A model generated the notes under the pieces. It was not told where the DNA came from and did not search any database. It saw only the letters and a list, made by a program, of their open reading frames with translations. The position numbers and the translations under genes were made by a program. 64,000 nucleotides of DNA from Enterococcus cecorum (GTDB lineage: Bacteria; Bacillota; Bacilli; Lactobacillales; Enterococcaceae): positions 1 through 64,000 of the forward strand of contig NZ_JAKUDS010000011.1 of the NCBI RefSeq assembly GCF_023221775.1, read 5' to 3'. Below, piece by piece: positions 44,414 to 53,462 of the stretch. Each line of letters begins with the position of its first letter. Position 1 is the stretch's first letter.

Positions 44414-45559
44414 GTGACAGAATACATTCATGCTCAAAAATTTTTCTTTACAACAGGTGTAAAAGAAGGCGGTTACTTAGAAATTAAGGATGGCAAGTTT
44501 GGTGCTTACTTAGAAGAAAAACCGGCCAAGGCGACAATTATTGATTATGCTGATAAGTGGATTGCGCCCGGTTTGGTAGACACACATATTCATGGGTATA
44601 AAAATCATGATGTAATGGATAATGATCCAGAAGGTATTAAAGTCATGTCTTCTGCTTTATTGGAATGTGGGGTTACTTCATTCCTACCAACGACTTTAAC
44701 TTCTAGTCGTGAACGTTTGTTAGCTGTTTCTAAGACAATTCGTGCGGTAAAAGATGAAGTCGATGGTGCGAAGATTCAAGGGATTTACTTTGAAGGACCA
44801 TTTTTCACTGAAGAACATAAGGGTGCGCAAAATCCAAGTTATTTCTCAGATCCATCGCTTGAAGTGTTCCATGAATGGCAAGAAGCAAGCGGTCATTTAA
44901 TTAAGAAAATTGCTTTAGCGCCTGAACGTGAAGGTGTCGAAGAATTTGTTGAAACAATTACGAATGAAGGGGTCGTGGTTGCTTTAGGTCATAGTAATGC
45001 GACCTTAAAAGAAGCAACAAAAGCCGTTGATGCTGGAGCTAGTGTCTTTGTCCATGCATTTAACGGAATGCGCGGGTTAAATCATCGTGAACCTGGGATG
45101 GTCGGTGCGATGTTAACTGTGAAAGAAATCTTTGCGGAATTGATTGCGGATGGTCATCATGTGCATCCTAAAGCAGTGGAATTATTAGTACAAACAATTG
45201 GCTATGATAAAGTAGCATTAATTACTGACTGTATGATGGCTGGTGGAATGCCTGATGGAGATTATATCCTTGGTGAATTCCCAGTTGTTGTGGCTAATGG
45301 AACGGCACGCATGAAAGAAGGAAATCTTGCCGGTAGTATCTTGAAATTGTATGAAGGTATGCGCAATGTAGTGAAATGGGGCGTGGCTACTCCATATCAA
45401 GCAGTGATGATGGCAAGTTATATTCCTGCGGTAAGTTGTAATATTGCTGATCAATGTGGTTCAATTCAAAAAGGACGTGCAGCTGACTTTATCGTATTAG
45501 ATAAGGAAATGAATTTAGTGGCTACTTATTTAGATGGTCAAAAACGTTTTGAAAAATAA
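44414..45559 (+). CDS. nagA: N-acetylglucosamine-6-phosphate deacetylase
   Basis: It removes acetate from GlcNAc-6-phosphate so that the sugar can enter glycolysis or wall synthesis. Of its 381 residues, the metal and active-site motifs are all visible: GLVDTHIHGYKNHDVMD (H-x-H, about 55-71), YFEGPFFTEEHKGAQNP, VVALGHSNATLKEA (His), VFVHAFNGMRGLNHREPG, and ALITDCMMAGGMPDG with the catalytic Asp. GTG 44414 has AAGGGA about 10 nt upstream; a GTG at 44405 is too close to it. A dre-like site precedes the promoter, and a terminator follows. Confidence 0.93.
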   Translation: MTEYIHAQKFFFTTGVKEGGYLEIKDGKFGAYLEEKPAKATIIDYADKWIAPGLVDTHIHGYKNHDVMDNDPEGIKVMSSALLECGVTSFLPTTLTSSRERLLAVSKTIRAVKDEVDGAKIQGIYFEGPFFTEEHKGAQNPSYFSDPSLEVFHEWQEASGHLIKKIALAPEREGVEEFVETITNEGVVVALGHSNATLKEATKAVDAGASVFVHAFNGMRGLNHREPGMVGAMLTVKEIFAELIADGHHVHPKAVELLVQTIGYDKVALITDCMMAGGMPDGDYILGEFPVVVANGTARMKEGNLAGSILKLYEGMRNVVKWGVATPYQAVMMASYIPAVSCNIADQCGSIQKGRAADFIVLDKEMNLVATYLDGQKRFEK

Positions 45560-45571
45560 GTTGTCTTACTT

Positions 45572-45600
45572 GGACGGGGGATTTTCCTCCGCCTTTTTTT
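45572..45600 (+). terminator. Rho-independent terminator
   Basis: A GC-rich stem (GGACGGGGG with CCTCCGCC, one bulge) is followed by T7. Confidence 0.8.
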
Positions 45601-45669
45601 GTTGACATTGTGAATTGAAAAAATCTTAATTATCGTCTATGATGAACAAAAAGAGTTTGGGGGATAGTT

Positions 45670-46626
45670 ATGAAGATTGGTTTACGAACGATTAAAACGG
45701 TGATTGCGAGTGTCTTAGCAATTCTGATAGCTACACAACTTCATTTATTATATGCAACGGCTGCAGGAATTATTGCGATATTAAGTGTGGGAAATACGAA
45801 AAAAACATCACTGAAATCCGGGTTAGGACGTGTACTTTCTTTAGGTTTAGCCATTATTTTATCTTTTATTTGTTTTACGACACTAGGGTTTCATCCATGG
45901 GCATTTGGTGTCTTTTTACTCGTGTTTATTCCTTTGTCTGTACGTTTTAATCTAGCGGATGCGATTGTGGTGAATTCGGTCCTTATTACGCATTTTCTAG
46001 TTGAGAAGAGCTTTTCGTGGCAAATGATTTTAAATGAAACGCTGCTTATGACCATTGGTGTTGGTTTGGCATTATTATTGAATCTATATATGCCGGATAA
46101 TGAAAAGCAACTAAAAGAAGATATCAAAGCAATTGAAGAAGATTTTCGGACGATTATTTTTGCGATGGCGGCCCATTTAAATCTTGAAAAAATGGCTCCT
46201 TTAGATGATGCTTGCTTGGATTTGCGGTCAAAATTACGGGCAGCACTTAATCAGGCACATATTCATCAAAAAAACCAATGGATCGGTGAAGAAGATTATT
46301 ATTCAGATTATTTTTCAATGCGTTTGGCCCAACTTAGAATTTTACGGGACATGGTCAATTTATTAATCGAAATTGATATTGATGGTCTATTTGTGGATGA
46401 GTTACGTAAAGTATTAATTTCGACAGCTGAAAACTTTGCTGAAGAAAATGACGGTAAGTTAATTTTATGGCAAATTGAAGCCGTCTATCAAAATTATCGA
46501 CAAAAACCCTTGCCACAAACACGCGAGGAATTCGAAAACCGTGCCTTGTTATTTCAATTTTTACAGTCATTTCGTAGTTTTATAGAAATTAAAGCCATCT
46601 TTTACCAAAAAGAACAAAAAATCTAA
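45670..46626 (+). CDS. Aromatic acid exporter family membrane protein
   Basis: A 318-residue protein of the ArAE_1 (YgaC/DUF939-like) group. About five or six hydrophobic helices fill residues 1-145 (TVIASVLAILIATQLHLLYA; VLSLGLAIILSFICFTTLGF; LVFIPLSVRFNLADAIVV; LLMTIGVGLALLLNLYMP). A cytoplasmic C-terminal helical domain follows (EDIKAIEEDFRTIIFAMAAH onwards), as in ArAE_1_C. The family is related to exporters of aromatic acids, but a substrate has not been fixed for the short Gram-positive members. GGGGGAT lies before ATG 45670. Confidence 0.8.
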   Translation: MKIGLRTIKTVIASVLAILIATQLHLLYATAAGIIAILSVGNTKKTSLKSGLGRVLSLGLAIILSFICFTTLGFHPWAFGVFLLVFIPLSVRFNLADAIVVNSVLITHFLVEKSFSWQMILNETLLMTIGVGLALLLNLYMPDNEKQLKEDIKAIEEDFRTIIFAMAAHLNLEKMAPLDDACLDLRSKLRAALNQAHIHQKNQWIGEEDYYSDYFSMRLAQLRILRDMVNLLIEIDIDGLFVDELRKVLISTAENFAEENDGKLILWQIEAVYQNYRQKPLPQTREEFENRALLFQFLQSFRSFIEIKAIFYQKEQKI

Positions 46627-46702
46627 AGCTTTATTTAAGATGAGTGTAATTATTCGCAATTTGATTAAAATAGATTACAATAGGAAATGAGGACGTGATG
46701 AT

Positions 46703-47206
46703 ATGAGCGATGTTTATTTAATGATATTATTAGATGTAATCAAGGAGAAATATTATTCTGAGAAAGTCTTTTATCAAACGCAACTGGGAATTGATGAAGA
46801 GGCTTGGAACGATTTCAAACAAGGAAAACGTTCATTAAGCGCAGAAAATACGCAAAAGTTAAAGAACTTGTTTACTGATTATGAATGGATGTTATTCCAA
46901 AAAGTGTTGCGTCAAACGGTGGTCTATCCTGAAAAACGCGGAATCGCCGTAAAAGAATATCGTAAAATGAAATATTTAATTGCTAGTAAATGGATGAATC
47001 ACCATTTAGCAAAAGTTGAAATCGTTGAAGAAAGCAACCAAAATCAAGAAACTCAGGCTTTACTAATTGCGGTTCGTTTAGATTATCAAGAATGGGGCTA
47101 TGATGATATTTTAACCTTCAGAGTTCCTGCACGTTTACAAAAGCAATTGGCAAGTGATCAAATAAAATTATTGGACTGGTTTGATGAGCAAATCGAAGAA
47201 AATTAA
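46703..47206 (+). CDS. Conserved hypothetical protein, helical N-terminus
   Basis: The protein has 167 residues. Its first 75 (LLDVIKEKYYSEKVFYQTQLG, DEEAWNDFKQGKRSLSAENT, QKLKNLFTDYEWMLFQKVLR) have a look of a divergent helix-turn-helix, as in Xre-like proteins; the second half is strand-rich (QALLIAVRLDYQEWGYDDIL). A DNA-binding role is possible but unproven. It is followed 10 bp later by the wall glucosaminidase gene and is probably co-transcribed with it. Confidence 0.6.
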   Translation: MSDVYLMILLDVIKEKYYSEKVFYQTQLGIDEEAWNDFKQGKRSLSAENTQKLKNLFTDYEWMLFQKVLRQTVVYPEKRGIAVKEYRKMKYLIASKWMNHHLAKVEIVEESNQNQETQALLIAVRLDYQEWGYDDILTFRVPARLQKQLASDQIKLLDWFDEQIEEN

Positions 47207-47216
47207 TGGGGGTCAG

Positions 47217-47831
47217 ATGAAGAAGAAAAAGCTAAAAAAGAGAAAACAAAATATGGTGCCTGTCATTTTGTTGGCCTGTATTATCATTTTTTTAACCTTT
47301 ACGTTTGCCTTATCTCAATTAACGACACCGACGCCGGAAACGCAAGCACAACCTGAAGATCCGGAGGTGGCCAGACAAGCGTTCATCGACCGTTTAGCGC
47401 CGCATGCTAAAGAATTACAAAAACAATATGGGGTCTTGCCAAGTATTACTTTAGGACAGGCTATTTTAGAGTCAAACTGGGGTAAAAGTGAACTTGCGAG
47501 TAAGTATCATAATTTATTCGGGATTAAAGCTTTTGGTGATCAAAACAAAGTGACTTTATCTACCAAAGAGTACTTCAATGAACAGTGGGTCACGATTCAA
47601 GGTGATTTTAAAGTTTATGAATCTGATGAGGCTTCAATGGATGACCACGCACTACTTTTTGTTAATGGCGTCGATTGGGATAAGAATAAATACCAGCCAG
47701 TATTACAAGCGCAAGACTATAAAACGGCAGCCTATGCCTTACAACAAGCAGGTTATGCGACTGACCCAACTTATGCGGAAAAAATTATTCAAGTCATCGA
47801 GGCCCACAATTTGCAACAATATGACCAATAA
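47217..47831 (+). CDS. Membrane-anchored cell-wall glucosaminidase
   Basis: Glucosaminidases cut the glycan strands of peptidoglycan. This protein of 204 residues starts with a very basic stretch (KKKKLKKRKQ) and one hydrophobic helix (VPVILLACIIIFLTFTFALS), an uncleaved anchor or signal. After a Pro/Gln linker comes the glucosaminidase domain: YGVLPSITLGQAILESNWGK (catalytic Glu in L-E-S-N-W-G), YHNLFGIKAFGDQNKV, YESDEASMDDHALLF and QQAGYATDPTYAEKII. No wall-binding repeats are present. GGGGGTC precedes ATG 47217. It should act outside the membrane in wall turnover. Confidence 0.87.
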   Translation: MKKKKLKKRKQNMVPVILLACIIIFLTFTFALSQLTTPTPETQAQPEDPEVARQAFIDRLAPHAKELQKQYGVLPSITLGQAILESNWGKSELASKYHNLFGIKAFGDQNKVTLSTKEYFNEQWVTIQGDFKVYESDEASMDDHALLFVNGVDWDKNKYQPVLQAQDYKTAAYALQQAGYATDPTYAEKIIQVIEAHNLQQYDQ

Positions 47832-47835
47832 TGTT

Positions 47836-47869
47836 AAAGTCTTCCTGAATTTTTCGGGGAGACTTTTTC
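47836..47869 (+). terminator. Rho-independent terminator
   Basis: AAAGTCTTCC pairs with GGGGAGACTTTTT, directly after the glucosaminidase gene. Confidence 0.75.
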
Positions 47870-47993
47870 TAAAACACGAACATTTATGAGGTTCCTTGAT
47901 TAGAATTTTATCATTTTTAAAGAAATTCATGCAAATCGATTGAATATTTCATGAAAATGGTTCATAATGATGTAAAAGTTTTTCATAATTTAA

Positions 47994-48060
47994 CGCTTAT
48001 ATAAAGTTGTAATAAGGACAACAGTTTCTACCCAATACCGTAAATATTGGACTATAAGCA
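47994..48060 (+). ncRNA. Guanine-type purine riboswitch aptamer
   Basis: P1 is GCTTATA (47995-48001) with TATAAGC (48053-48059). P2 is GTTGT/ACAAC (48006-48010, 48018-48022), P3 CCAATA/TATTGG. The junction holds the invariant GTTTCTACC, and loop 3 CCGTAAA. The base that reads the ligand is C (GGACTATA), as in guanine-sensing xpt switches; adenine switches have T there. Confidence 0.92.
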
Positions 48061-48077
48061 AATAAACGTTTGTTGAT

Positions 48078-48126
48078 AAAACAGCGCTTTTTTGCTTTTA
48101 GGTAAAAGGGTGCTGTTTTATTTTTT
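48078..48126 (+). terminator. Riboswitch expression platform (terminator)
   Basis: AAAACAGC (48078-48085) pairs with GCTGTTTT (48112-48119), followed by ATTTTTT. When guanine or xanthine-like purine is bound the terminator can form and stop xpt-pbuX transcription; this is known for the class. Confidence 0.75.
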
Positions 48127-48174
48127 ATTTCTCAATGCGTTGAATGGAGGATGAAAAGATAAAGGAGTTTGAAC

Positions 48175-48756
48175 ATGCAAGCATTAGTTGATCGTATTCA
48201 AAAAGATGGCAATATTTTAAATGGAGACGTCTTGAAAGTGGATGCTTTTATTACCCACCAAGTTGATCCAGTATTGATGGAAGAGATTGCCGAAAGTTTT
48301 TATCAAGCATTTAAAGAATCAGGGATTACCAAGGTAGTGACGATTGAAGCTTCAGGTATTGTGCCAGCTGTGTATACTGCCCAAAAATTCGGTGTACCAA
48401 TGATTTATGCGCGCAAGTCAAAAAGTTTAACAATGAATGAAGAATTGCTAACGACAGAAGTTTATTCATTTACCAAACAAGTGACTAGTACAGTTTCGAT
48501 TTCACGTAAATTTTTATCAAAAGAAGATAAAGTGTTAATTATTGATGATTTCTTAGCAAATGGTCAAGCGGCAAAAGGATTGATTGAATTATGTCGTCAA
48601 GCCGATGCGACTGTTGAAGGAATTGGAATATTAATCGAAAAATCGTTCCAACCTGGACGCAAATTATTAGAAGAGATAGGGGTTAAAGTCGTTTCCCTTG
48701 CTCGTATTTCATCGCTTGAAAACGGCAAAATTACATTTATTGAAGGAGACGCTTAG
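48175..48756 (+). CDS. xpt: Xanthine phosphoribosyltransferase
   Basis: It salvages xanthine with PRPP to give XMP. The 193-residue protein begins [20 protein letters not shown], has the THQVDPVLM segment, [20 protein letters not shown] and the PRPP loop [20 protein letters not shown] (about 120-139), all typical of Xpt. ATG 48175 follows AAAGGAG. It lies behind the guanine riboswitch and 4 bp before pbuX, the usual arrangement in Firmicutes. Confidence 0.95.
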   Translation: MQALVDRIQKDGNILNGDVLKVDAFITHQVDPVLMEEIAESFYQAFKESGITKVVTIEASGIVPAVYTAQKFGVPMIYARKSKSLTMNEELLTTEVYSFTKQVTSTVSISRKFLSKEDKVLIIDDFLANGQAAKGLIELCRQADATVEGIGILIEKSFQPGRKLLEEIGVKVVSLARISSLENGKITFIEGDA

Positions 48757-48760
48757 ACAA

Positions 48761-50038
48761 ATGAATCAAGTGCAAAATGGAAAAGCAGCAATTTTAGGAT
48801 TACAACATTTACTTGCGATGTATGCGGGTGCCGTCGCAGTGCCTTTATTAATCGGGATGGGCTTAGGATTTGATGAAGCGCAAATGACCTATTTAATTTC
48901 GATTGATATTTTTATGTGTGGGGTGGCAACTTTATTACAATTAACGGTGACTAAGTTTTTTGGGATTGGCTTACCGGTCGTTTTAGGTTGTGCGATTCAG
49001 GCCGTTTCACCATTAATTATTATTGGTTCTAAAAATGGTGTTGGGGCCATTTATGGTTCAATTATTGCCGCAGGGATTTATGTTGTATTAATTGCCGGTT
49101 TATTCTCAAAAGTCAAAGTATTGTTCCCACCAATCGTTACGGGAACGGTCATTACGGTCATTGGCTTAACCTTGATTCCAGTAGCGATTACTAAGATGGG
49201 TGGTGGCGATGCAAGTGCCAAAACTTTTGGTGATCCAGCAAGTTTAATTCAAGCCGCCGTAACGATTCTTTTAATTTTAGGTGTACAAGCCTTTGCGAAA
49301 GGATTTTTACGTTCGATTTCTGTTTTAATCGGTTTAGTTGGTGGTACAATTTTAGCTTGTTTGATGGGAAATGTGAGTTTTTCAGCCATTGGTCATGCAC
49401 CGATTTTCCACGTACCACAACCATTTTACTTTGGTATGCCAAAATTTGATGTATGGTCGATTCTTTTGATGATTATTATTTCAACGATTAGTATGGTTGA
49501 ATCAACGGGTGTTTATTTCGCACTTGGAGACATTACTGGAAAAAATATTGGTGAAGAAGATTTAAAACGCGGGTATCGTGCGGAAGGTTTAGCTGTTATC
49601 TTAGGGGGTATCTTTAATACTTTCCCATATACGGGATTTTCACAAAATGTTGGTTTAGTGCAATTGTCGGGTATTAAATCCACACGTCCGATTTACTTCT
49701 CAGCTTTCTTCTTAATTATTTTAGGTTTATTCCCGAAAGTTGGTGCTGTGGCCCAAATTATTCCAGAACCAGTACTTGGTGGTGGGATGTTAGTCATGTT
49801 TGGGATGGTGGCTGTGCAAGGGATGCGTATGTTGTCTAAAGTAAATTTTGAAGATGATAAGAATTTATTAATCGTGGCCTTATCAATTGGTTTAGGTCTA
49901 GGCTTTAATAGCTTACCAACCTTATTCCAACATTTACCACAAACCGTACAAATGTTTACCGGTAATGGGATTGTGATGAGTAGTATTACCGCAATTATTT
50001 TAAATTTACTCTTTCATGGATTAAAAGAAAAAGCTTAA
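48761..50038 (+). CDS. pbuX: Xanthine permease
   Basis: A nucleobase:cation symporter (NCS2 family) that takes up xanthine for Xpt. The 425 residues form about 14 hydrophobic segments. Family features: GLQHLLAMYAGAVAVPLLIG at the start, LGCAIQAVSPLIIIGSKNGV, the signature TISMVESTGVYFALGDITG with the conserved Glu (about 247), and GIFNTFPYTGFSQNVGLVQL with the N-x-x-P-x-T-x-F motif. GGAGACG lies in the last codons of xpt. The longer in-frame start at 48698 lies inside xpt and is rejected. Confidence 0.93.
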   Translation: MNQVQNGKAAILGLQHLLAMYAGAVAVPLLIGMGLGFDEAQMTYLISIDIFMCGVATLLQLTVTKFFGIGLPVVLGCAIQAVSPLIIIGSKNGVGAIYGSIIAAGIYVVLIAGLFSKVKVLFPPIVTGTVITVIGLTLIPVAITKMGGGDASAKTFGDPASLIQAAVTILLILGVQAFAKGFLRSISVLIGLVGGTILACLMGNVSFSAIGHAPIFHVPQPFYFGMPKFDVWSILLMIIISTISMVESTGVYFALGDITGKNIGEEDLKRGYRAEGLAVILGGIFNTFPYTGFSQNVGLVQLSGIKSTRPIYFSAFFLIILGLFPKVGAVAQIIPEPVLGGGMLVMFGMVAVQGMRMLSKVNFEDDKNLLIVALSIGLGLGFNSLPTLFQHLPQTVQMFTGNGIVMSSITAIILNLLFHGLKEKA

Positions 50039-50046
50039 TCGTTTGA

Positions 50047-50078
50047 AGACTCATTGTGTTTGCAGTGGGTCTTTTTTT
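50047..50078 (+). terminator. Rho-independent terminator of xpt-pbuX
   Basis: GACTCATTG (50048-50056) pairs with CAGTGGGTC (50063-50071), followed by T7. It abuts the PurBox of purE. Confidence 0.8.
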
Positions 50079-50091
50079 ATTTCCGAACTAT
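50079..50091 (+). promoter_or_regulatory. PurBox 1 of purE
   Basis: ATTTCCGAACTAT matches the PurR consensus AWWWCCGAACWWT at all 13 positions. A second, inverted copy (AAATTCGAATATT on the minus strand, 50110-50122, 11 of 13) lies 18 nt further. The CGAA of box 1 is exactly 65 nt before the -10 box. Confidence 0.8.
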
Positions 50092-50125
50092 TTTCAAGAA
50101 ATATAAGATAATATTCGAATTTGTT

Positions 50126-50154
50126 TTGACTTAACGTTTTTTGCTTGTTAGAAT
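50126..50154 (+). promoter_or_regulatory. Promoter of purE-K-B
   Basis: TTGACT (50126-50131), a 17-bp spacer and TAGAAT (50149-50154) with an extended TGT. Confidence 0.75.
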
Positions 50155-50188
50155 ATATGTGAAATCTTTATTAAAAGGAGCAAAATCA

Positions 50189-50677
50189 ATGGAACCTGTT
50201 GTAGCTGTTGTCATGGGGAGTACTTCCGATTGGGAAACAATGAAAAATGCGTGTGAGGTATTAGATGAATATGGTGTTGCGTATGAGAAAAAAGTCGTTT
50301 CTGCGCATCGTACACCGGATTTGATGTTTGAGTTTGCTGAAAATGCTAGACAGCGCGGTATCAAAGTGATTATTGCTGGTGCTGGGGGAGCGGCTCATTT
50401 GCCAGGGATGATTGCGGCAAAATGTACATTGCCAGTGATTGGTGTACCCGTACAATCACGTGCCTTAAATGGCTTAGATTCGCTTTTATCCATTGTGCAG
50501 ATGCCAGCTGGAGTGCCTGTTGCGACGACTGCTATTGGAAAAGCTGGGGCAACCAATGCAGGAATACTTGCAGTTGAGATGCTTTCCATGTATGATTTAA
50601 AGATAGCAGAAAAAATTCAGGAAAAACGTTTGAATTCTGAAAAAATAGTCAAAGAAAGTAGTGATCAGCTTGTTTAA
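50189..50677 (+). CDS. purE: N5-carboxyaminoimidazole ribonucleotide mutase
   Basis: It converts N5-CAIR to CAIR in IMP synthesis. Its 162 residues show the class I PurE motifs [20 protein letters not shown] at the start, [20 protein letters not shown] (catalytic His near 44), [20 protein letters not shown], and [27 protein letters not shown] lies 7 nt before ATG 50189; the longer frame from 50141 lies in the promoter. It overlaps purK by 17 bp. Confidence 0.95.
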   Translation: MEPVVAVVMGSTSDWETMKNACEVLDEYGVAYEKKVVSAHRTPDLMFEFAENARQRGIKVIIAGAGGAAHLPGMIAAKCTLPVIGVPVQSRALNGLDSLLSIVQMPAGVPVATTAIGKAGATNAGILAVEMLSMYDLKIAEKIQEKRLNSEKIVKESSDQLV

Positions 50678-51788
50678 ACCGATTATGCCTGGAGAGACCA
50701 TCGGAATTGTTGGTGGTGGTCAATTAGGGCGGATGATGAGCTTAAGTGCGAAAAAAATGGGCTTTCGTGTAGGTGTGTTAGACCCAACTGCTGATTGTCC
50801 GGCTGCACAGGTGGCAGATTGGCATATTGTGGCAAGTTATGACGATACCATGGCGTTAGAAGAAATGGCTCGTCGTTGTGCCGTGATTACCTATGAATTT
50901 GAAAATGTTAGTGTGGAAAGTTTAAATGCCATTTTACCAATTAGCTATATTCCACAAGGGACCGATCTTTTAGCGATTACCCAAGACCGTCTATTAGAAA
51001 AAGCCTTTTTAGAAGCGAATAATGTCGTAATAGCTCCCTATGCAACGATTATCCATCCTAGTGATATTCCTGATGCGATTGAAGGGATTGGTTATCCATG
51101 TGTGCTTAAGACGACGCGTGGTGGATATGATGGCAAAGGTCAATATGTTTTGTACGGGGTGAAGGATTTAGCGCCGTCAATGGATTTATTGCGTGAAGGT
51201 ACATGTGAATTAGAGGCTTGGATTCCATTTGAAAAAGAAATTTCTGTGATGGTGGCTGGTAATGGAAAAGAATATATTCCATTTCCAGTGGTTGAAAATA
51301 TTCATCATAATAATATTTTACATGAGACGATTGCACCTGCTCGTATTAATCCAGAAGTGGCAAAAGAGGCGCAACGAATTGCTTTAGAAATTGCTCAAGC
51401 CTTAAATTTACATGGGGTACTAGGCATTGAGATGTTCTTAACTGAAACTGGCAGCATTTATGTCAATGAATTAGCCCCTCGTCCACATAATTCAGGACAT
51501 TATTCCATCGAAGCTTGTGATATGAGCCAGTTTGACATGCATATTCGTGGTATTTGTGGCTGGCCTTTAGCTGATGTAAAATTATTATCCCCAGCTGTGA
51601 TGGTAAATATCTTAGGGCAACATCATGAAAAATGTCGTCAATTAATTTTGGAAAAACCATCTTGGCAATTTCATGATTATGGCAAAAAAGAAGTGAAAAC
51701 CGGTCGAAAAATGGGGCATATTACCATCTTGACCGAAAATATAGAAGATACATTAAAAGAAATTCAACAAACCAATATTTGGGATTAA
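50661..51788 (+). CDS. purK: N5-carboxyaminoimidazole ribonucleotide synthase
   Basis: An ATP-grasp enzyme that carboxylates AIR to N5-CAIR. The 375 residues include [53 protein letters not shown] (ATP loop) and [20 protein letters not shown]. The start is uncertain: GTG 50661 overlaps purE and has a weak AAAG; TTG 50670 and ATG 50685 ([12 protein letters not shown]) are also in frame, and the homology itself starts near MPGETIG. It acts with PurE just upstream. Confidence 0.93.
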   Translation: MISLFKPIMPGETIGIVGGGQLGRMMSLSAKKMGFRVGVLDPTADCPAAQVADWHIVASYDDTMALEEMARRCAVITYEFENVSVESLNAILPISYIPQGTDLLAITQDRLLEKAFLEANNVVIAPYATIIHPSDIPDAIEGIGYPCVLKTTRGGYDGKGQYVLYGVKDLAPSMDLLREGTCELEAWIPFEKEISVMVAGNGKEYIPFPVVENIHHNNILHETIAPARINPEVAKEAQRIALEIAQALNLHGVLGIEMFLTETGSIYVNELAPRPHNSGHYSIEACDMSQFDMHIRGICGWPLADVKLLSPAVMVNILGQHHEKCRQLILEKPSWQFHDYGKKEVKTGRKMGHITILTENIEDTLKEIQQTNIWD

Positions 51789-51800
51789 AGGAGAAAAGTG

Positions 51801-53099
51801 ATGTTACCACGTTATACTAGAGAAGAAATGGGTCGTATTTGGACTGATCAAAATCGTTATCAAGCATGGTTAGAAGTGGAGGTTTTAGCTGATGAAGCCT
51901 GGGCCGAACTTGGTGAAATTCCAAAAGAAGATGTGCAAAAGATTCGTGCCAATGCAACTTTTGATATCGATCGTATTTTAGAAATTGAAGAACAAACTCG
52001 TCATGATGTGGTTGCTTTTACACGTGCAGTTTCAGAATCATTAGGCGAAGAACGTAAATGGGTACACTATGGTTTAACTTCTACGGATGTCGTGGATACT
52101 GCTTATGGTTACCTTATTCGTCAGGCCAATGATATCTTGCGTGTGGGCTTACAACGTTTAACAGATGTGATTGCTAATAAAGCCAAAGAGCACAAATATA
52201 CGGTGATGATGGGACGTACTCATGGTGTTCATGCAGAGCCAACAACTTTTGGTTTAAAACTTGCTTTATGGTACTCTGAAATGAAACGCAATATCGAACG
52301 TTTTGAACATGCAGCTAAAGGGGTTGAAGCCGGTAAAATCAGTGGTGCGGTAGGGACTTTTGCCAATATCCCACCATTCGTTGAAAGTTATGTCTGTGAA
52401 AAGCTACAAATTCGTCCGCAAGAAATCTCAACACAGGTCTTACCTCGTGATTTACACGCAGAATATTTAGCGACAATGGCTTTGATTGCGACAAGTATTG
52501 AAAAGTTTGCAACTGAAATCCGTGGTTTACAAAAATCTGAAACACGTGAAGTAGAAGAATTCTTTGCTAAAGGTCAAAAAGGTTCTTCTGCAATGCCGCA
52601 TAAACGCAATCCAATCGGCTCAGAAAATATGGCAGGTCTTGCTCGTGTGATCCGTGGTCATATGATTACTGCCTATGAAAATGTTTCTTTATGGCATGAA
52701 CGCGATATTTCTCATTCATCAGCTGAACGGATTATTATTCCGGATACGACGATTTTATTAGATTATATGTTGCATCGCTTTAGTAATATTGTTGAAAAAT
52801 TAACGGTATTCCCAGAAAATATGAAGCGTAACATGAATGCGACATTTGGTTTAATTTATAGTCAACGTGTGATGCTTAAATTAATCGATAAGGGCTTAAC
52901 ACGTGAACAAGCATATGATTTAGTTCAACCAAATACAGCTAAATCATGGGATGAACAACGTGATTTCCGTCCACTTATTGAAGCGGATGAAACAATTATG
53001 TCTCATTTAACCAAAGAAGATTTAGATGATGCTTTTGATTACCACTATCATCTGAAAAATGTCGACACCATCTTTGAACGAGTTGGCTTAGGCGAATAA
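51801..53099 (+). CDS. purB: Adenylosuccinate lyase
   Basis: It splits SAICAR to AICAR and adenylosuccinate to AMP, so it serves both the shared branch and AMP synthesis. The 432-residue protein carries [38 protein letters not shown] and the fumarate-lyase signature [20 protein letters not shown] (about 259-278) with the catalytic Ser. AAAGGAG precedes ATG 51801. It closes the first pur segment and is followed by an inverted-repeat element, not a plain terminator. Confidence 0.95.
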   Translation: MLPRYTREEMGRIWTDQNRYQAWLEVEVLADEAWAELGEIPKEDVQKIRANATFDIDRILEIEEQTRHDVVAFTRAVSESLGEERKWVHYGLTSTDVVDTAYGYLIRQANDILRVGLQRLTDVIANKAKEHKYTVMMGRTHGVHAEPTTFGLKLALWYSEMKRNIERFEHAAKGVEAGKISGAVGTFANIPPFVESYVCEKLQIRPQEISTQVLPRDLHAEYLATMALIATSIEKFATEIRGLQKSETREVEEFFAKGQKGSSAMPHKRNPIGSENMAGLARVIRGHMITAYENVSLWHERDISHSSAERIIIPDTTILLDYMLHRFSNIVEKLTVFPENMKRNMNATFGLIYSQRVMLKLIDKGLTREQAYDLVQPNTAKSWDEQRDFRPLIEADETIMSHLTKEDLDDAFDYHYHLKNVDTIFERVGLGE

Positions 53100-53103
53100 C
53101 TTA

Positions 53104-53295
53104 AAAATAGGGACTGACCCATTAGTCTCTTATAAAACATGAGCATTTAAATAATCCGAATATTCATCATTGATTTTATGAGTAATCAAGTTGAACATTC
53201 GGATTTTATTTTCTTTTTTATTAAAGATTTATTCCATCATATGGATTTCTTTTTTTATTATCTTGCTAATATACTTTTGGGTCAGCCCCTATTTT
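53104..53295. repeat. 192-bp inverted-repeat (MITE-like) element
   Basis: The ends AAAATAGGGACTGACCCA (53104-53121) and TGGGTCAGCCCCTATTTT (53278-53295) are inverted copies with 17 of 18 matches. Inside is a second inverted repeat (53153-53165 with 53193-53205, 12 of 13). No reading frame is present. A related end lies at 76-94 near the window start. Confidence 0.7.
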
Positions 53296-53335
53296 ATTAG
53301 TTTGTGTAAAATGTTTTACTGAATGATATCGATAA

Positions 53336-53348
53336 AAACACGAACGAT
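53336..53348 (+). promoter_or_regulatory. PurBox of purC
   Basis: AAACACGAACGAT matches AWWWCCGAACWWT in 10 of 13 positions with the CGAA core at 53341-53344, exactly 65 nt before the -10 box, as at purE. Confidence 0.65.
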
Positions 53349-53382
53349 ATATAGAAAATAAGTGTAAAATATAAATAAATTA

Positions 53383-53411
53383 TTGAAAATCTTATGAAAG
53401 TAACATAGAAT
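53383..53411 (+). promoter_or_regulatory. Promoter of purC-D
   Basis: TTGAAA (53383-53388), a 17-bp spacer and TAGAAT (53406-53411), the same -10 as at purE. Confidence 0.7.
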
Positions 53412-53462
53412 GTGAATAGATGAATAATACGTTCATAAATATGATGATTTTCGAGGTGCGAA

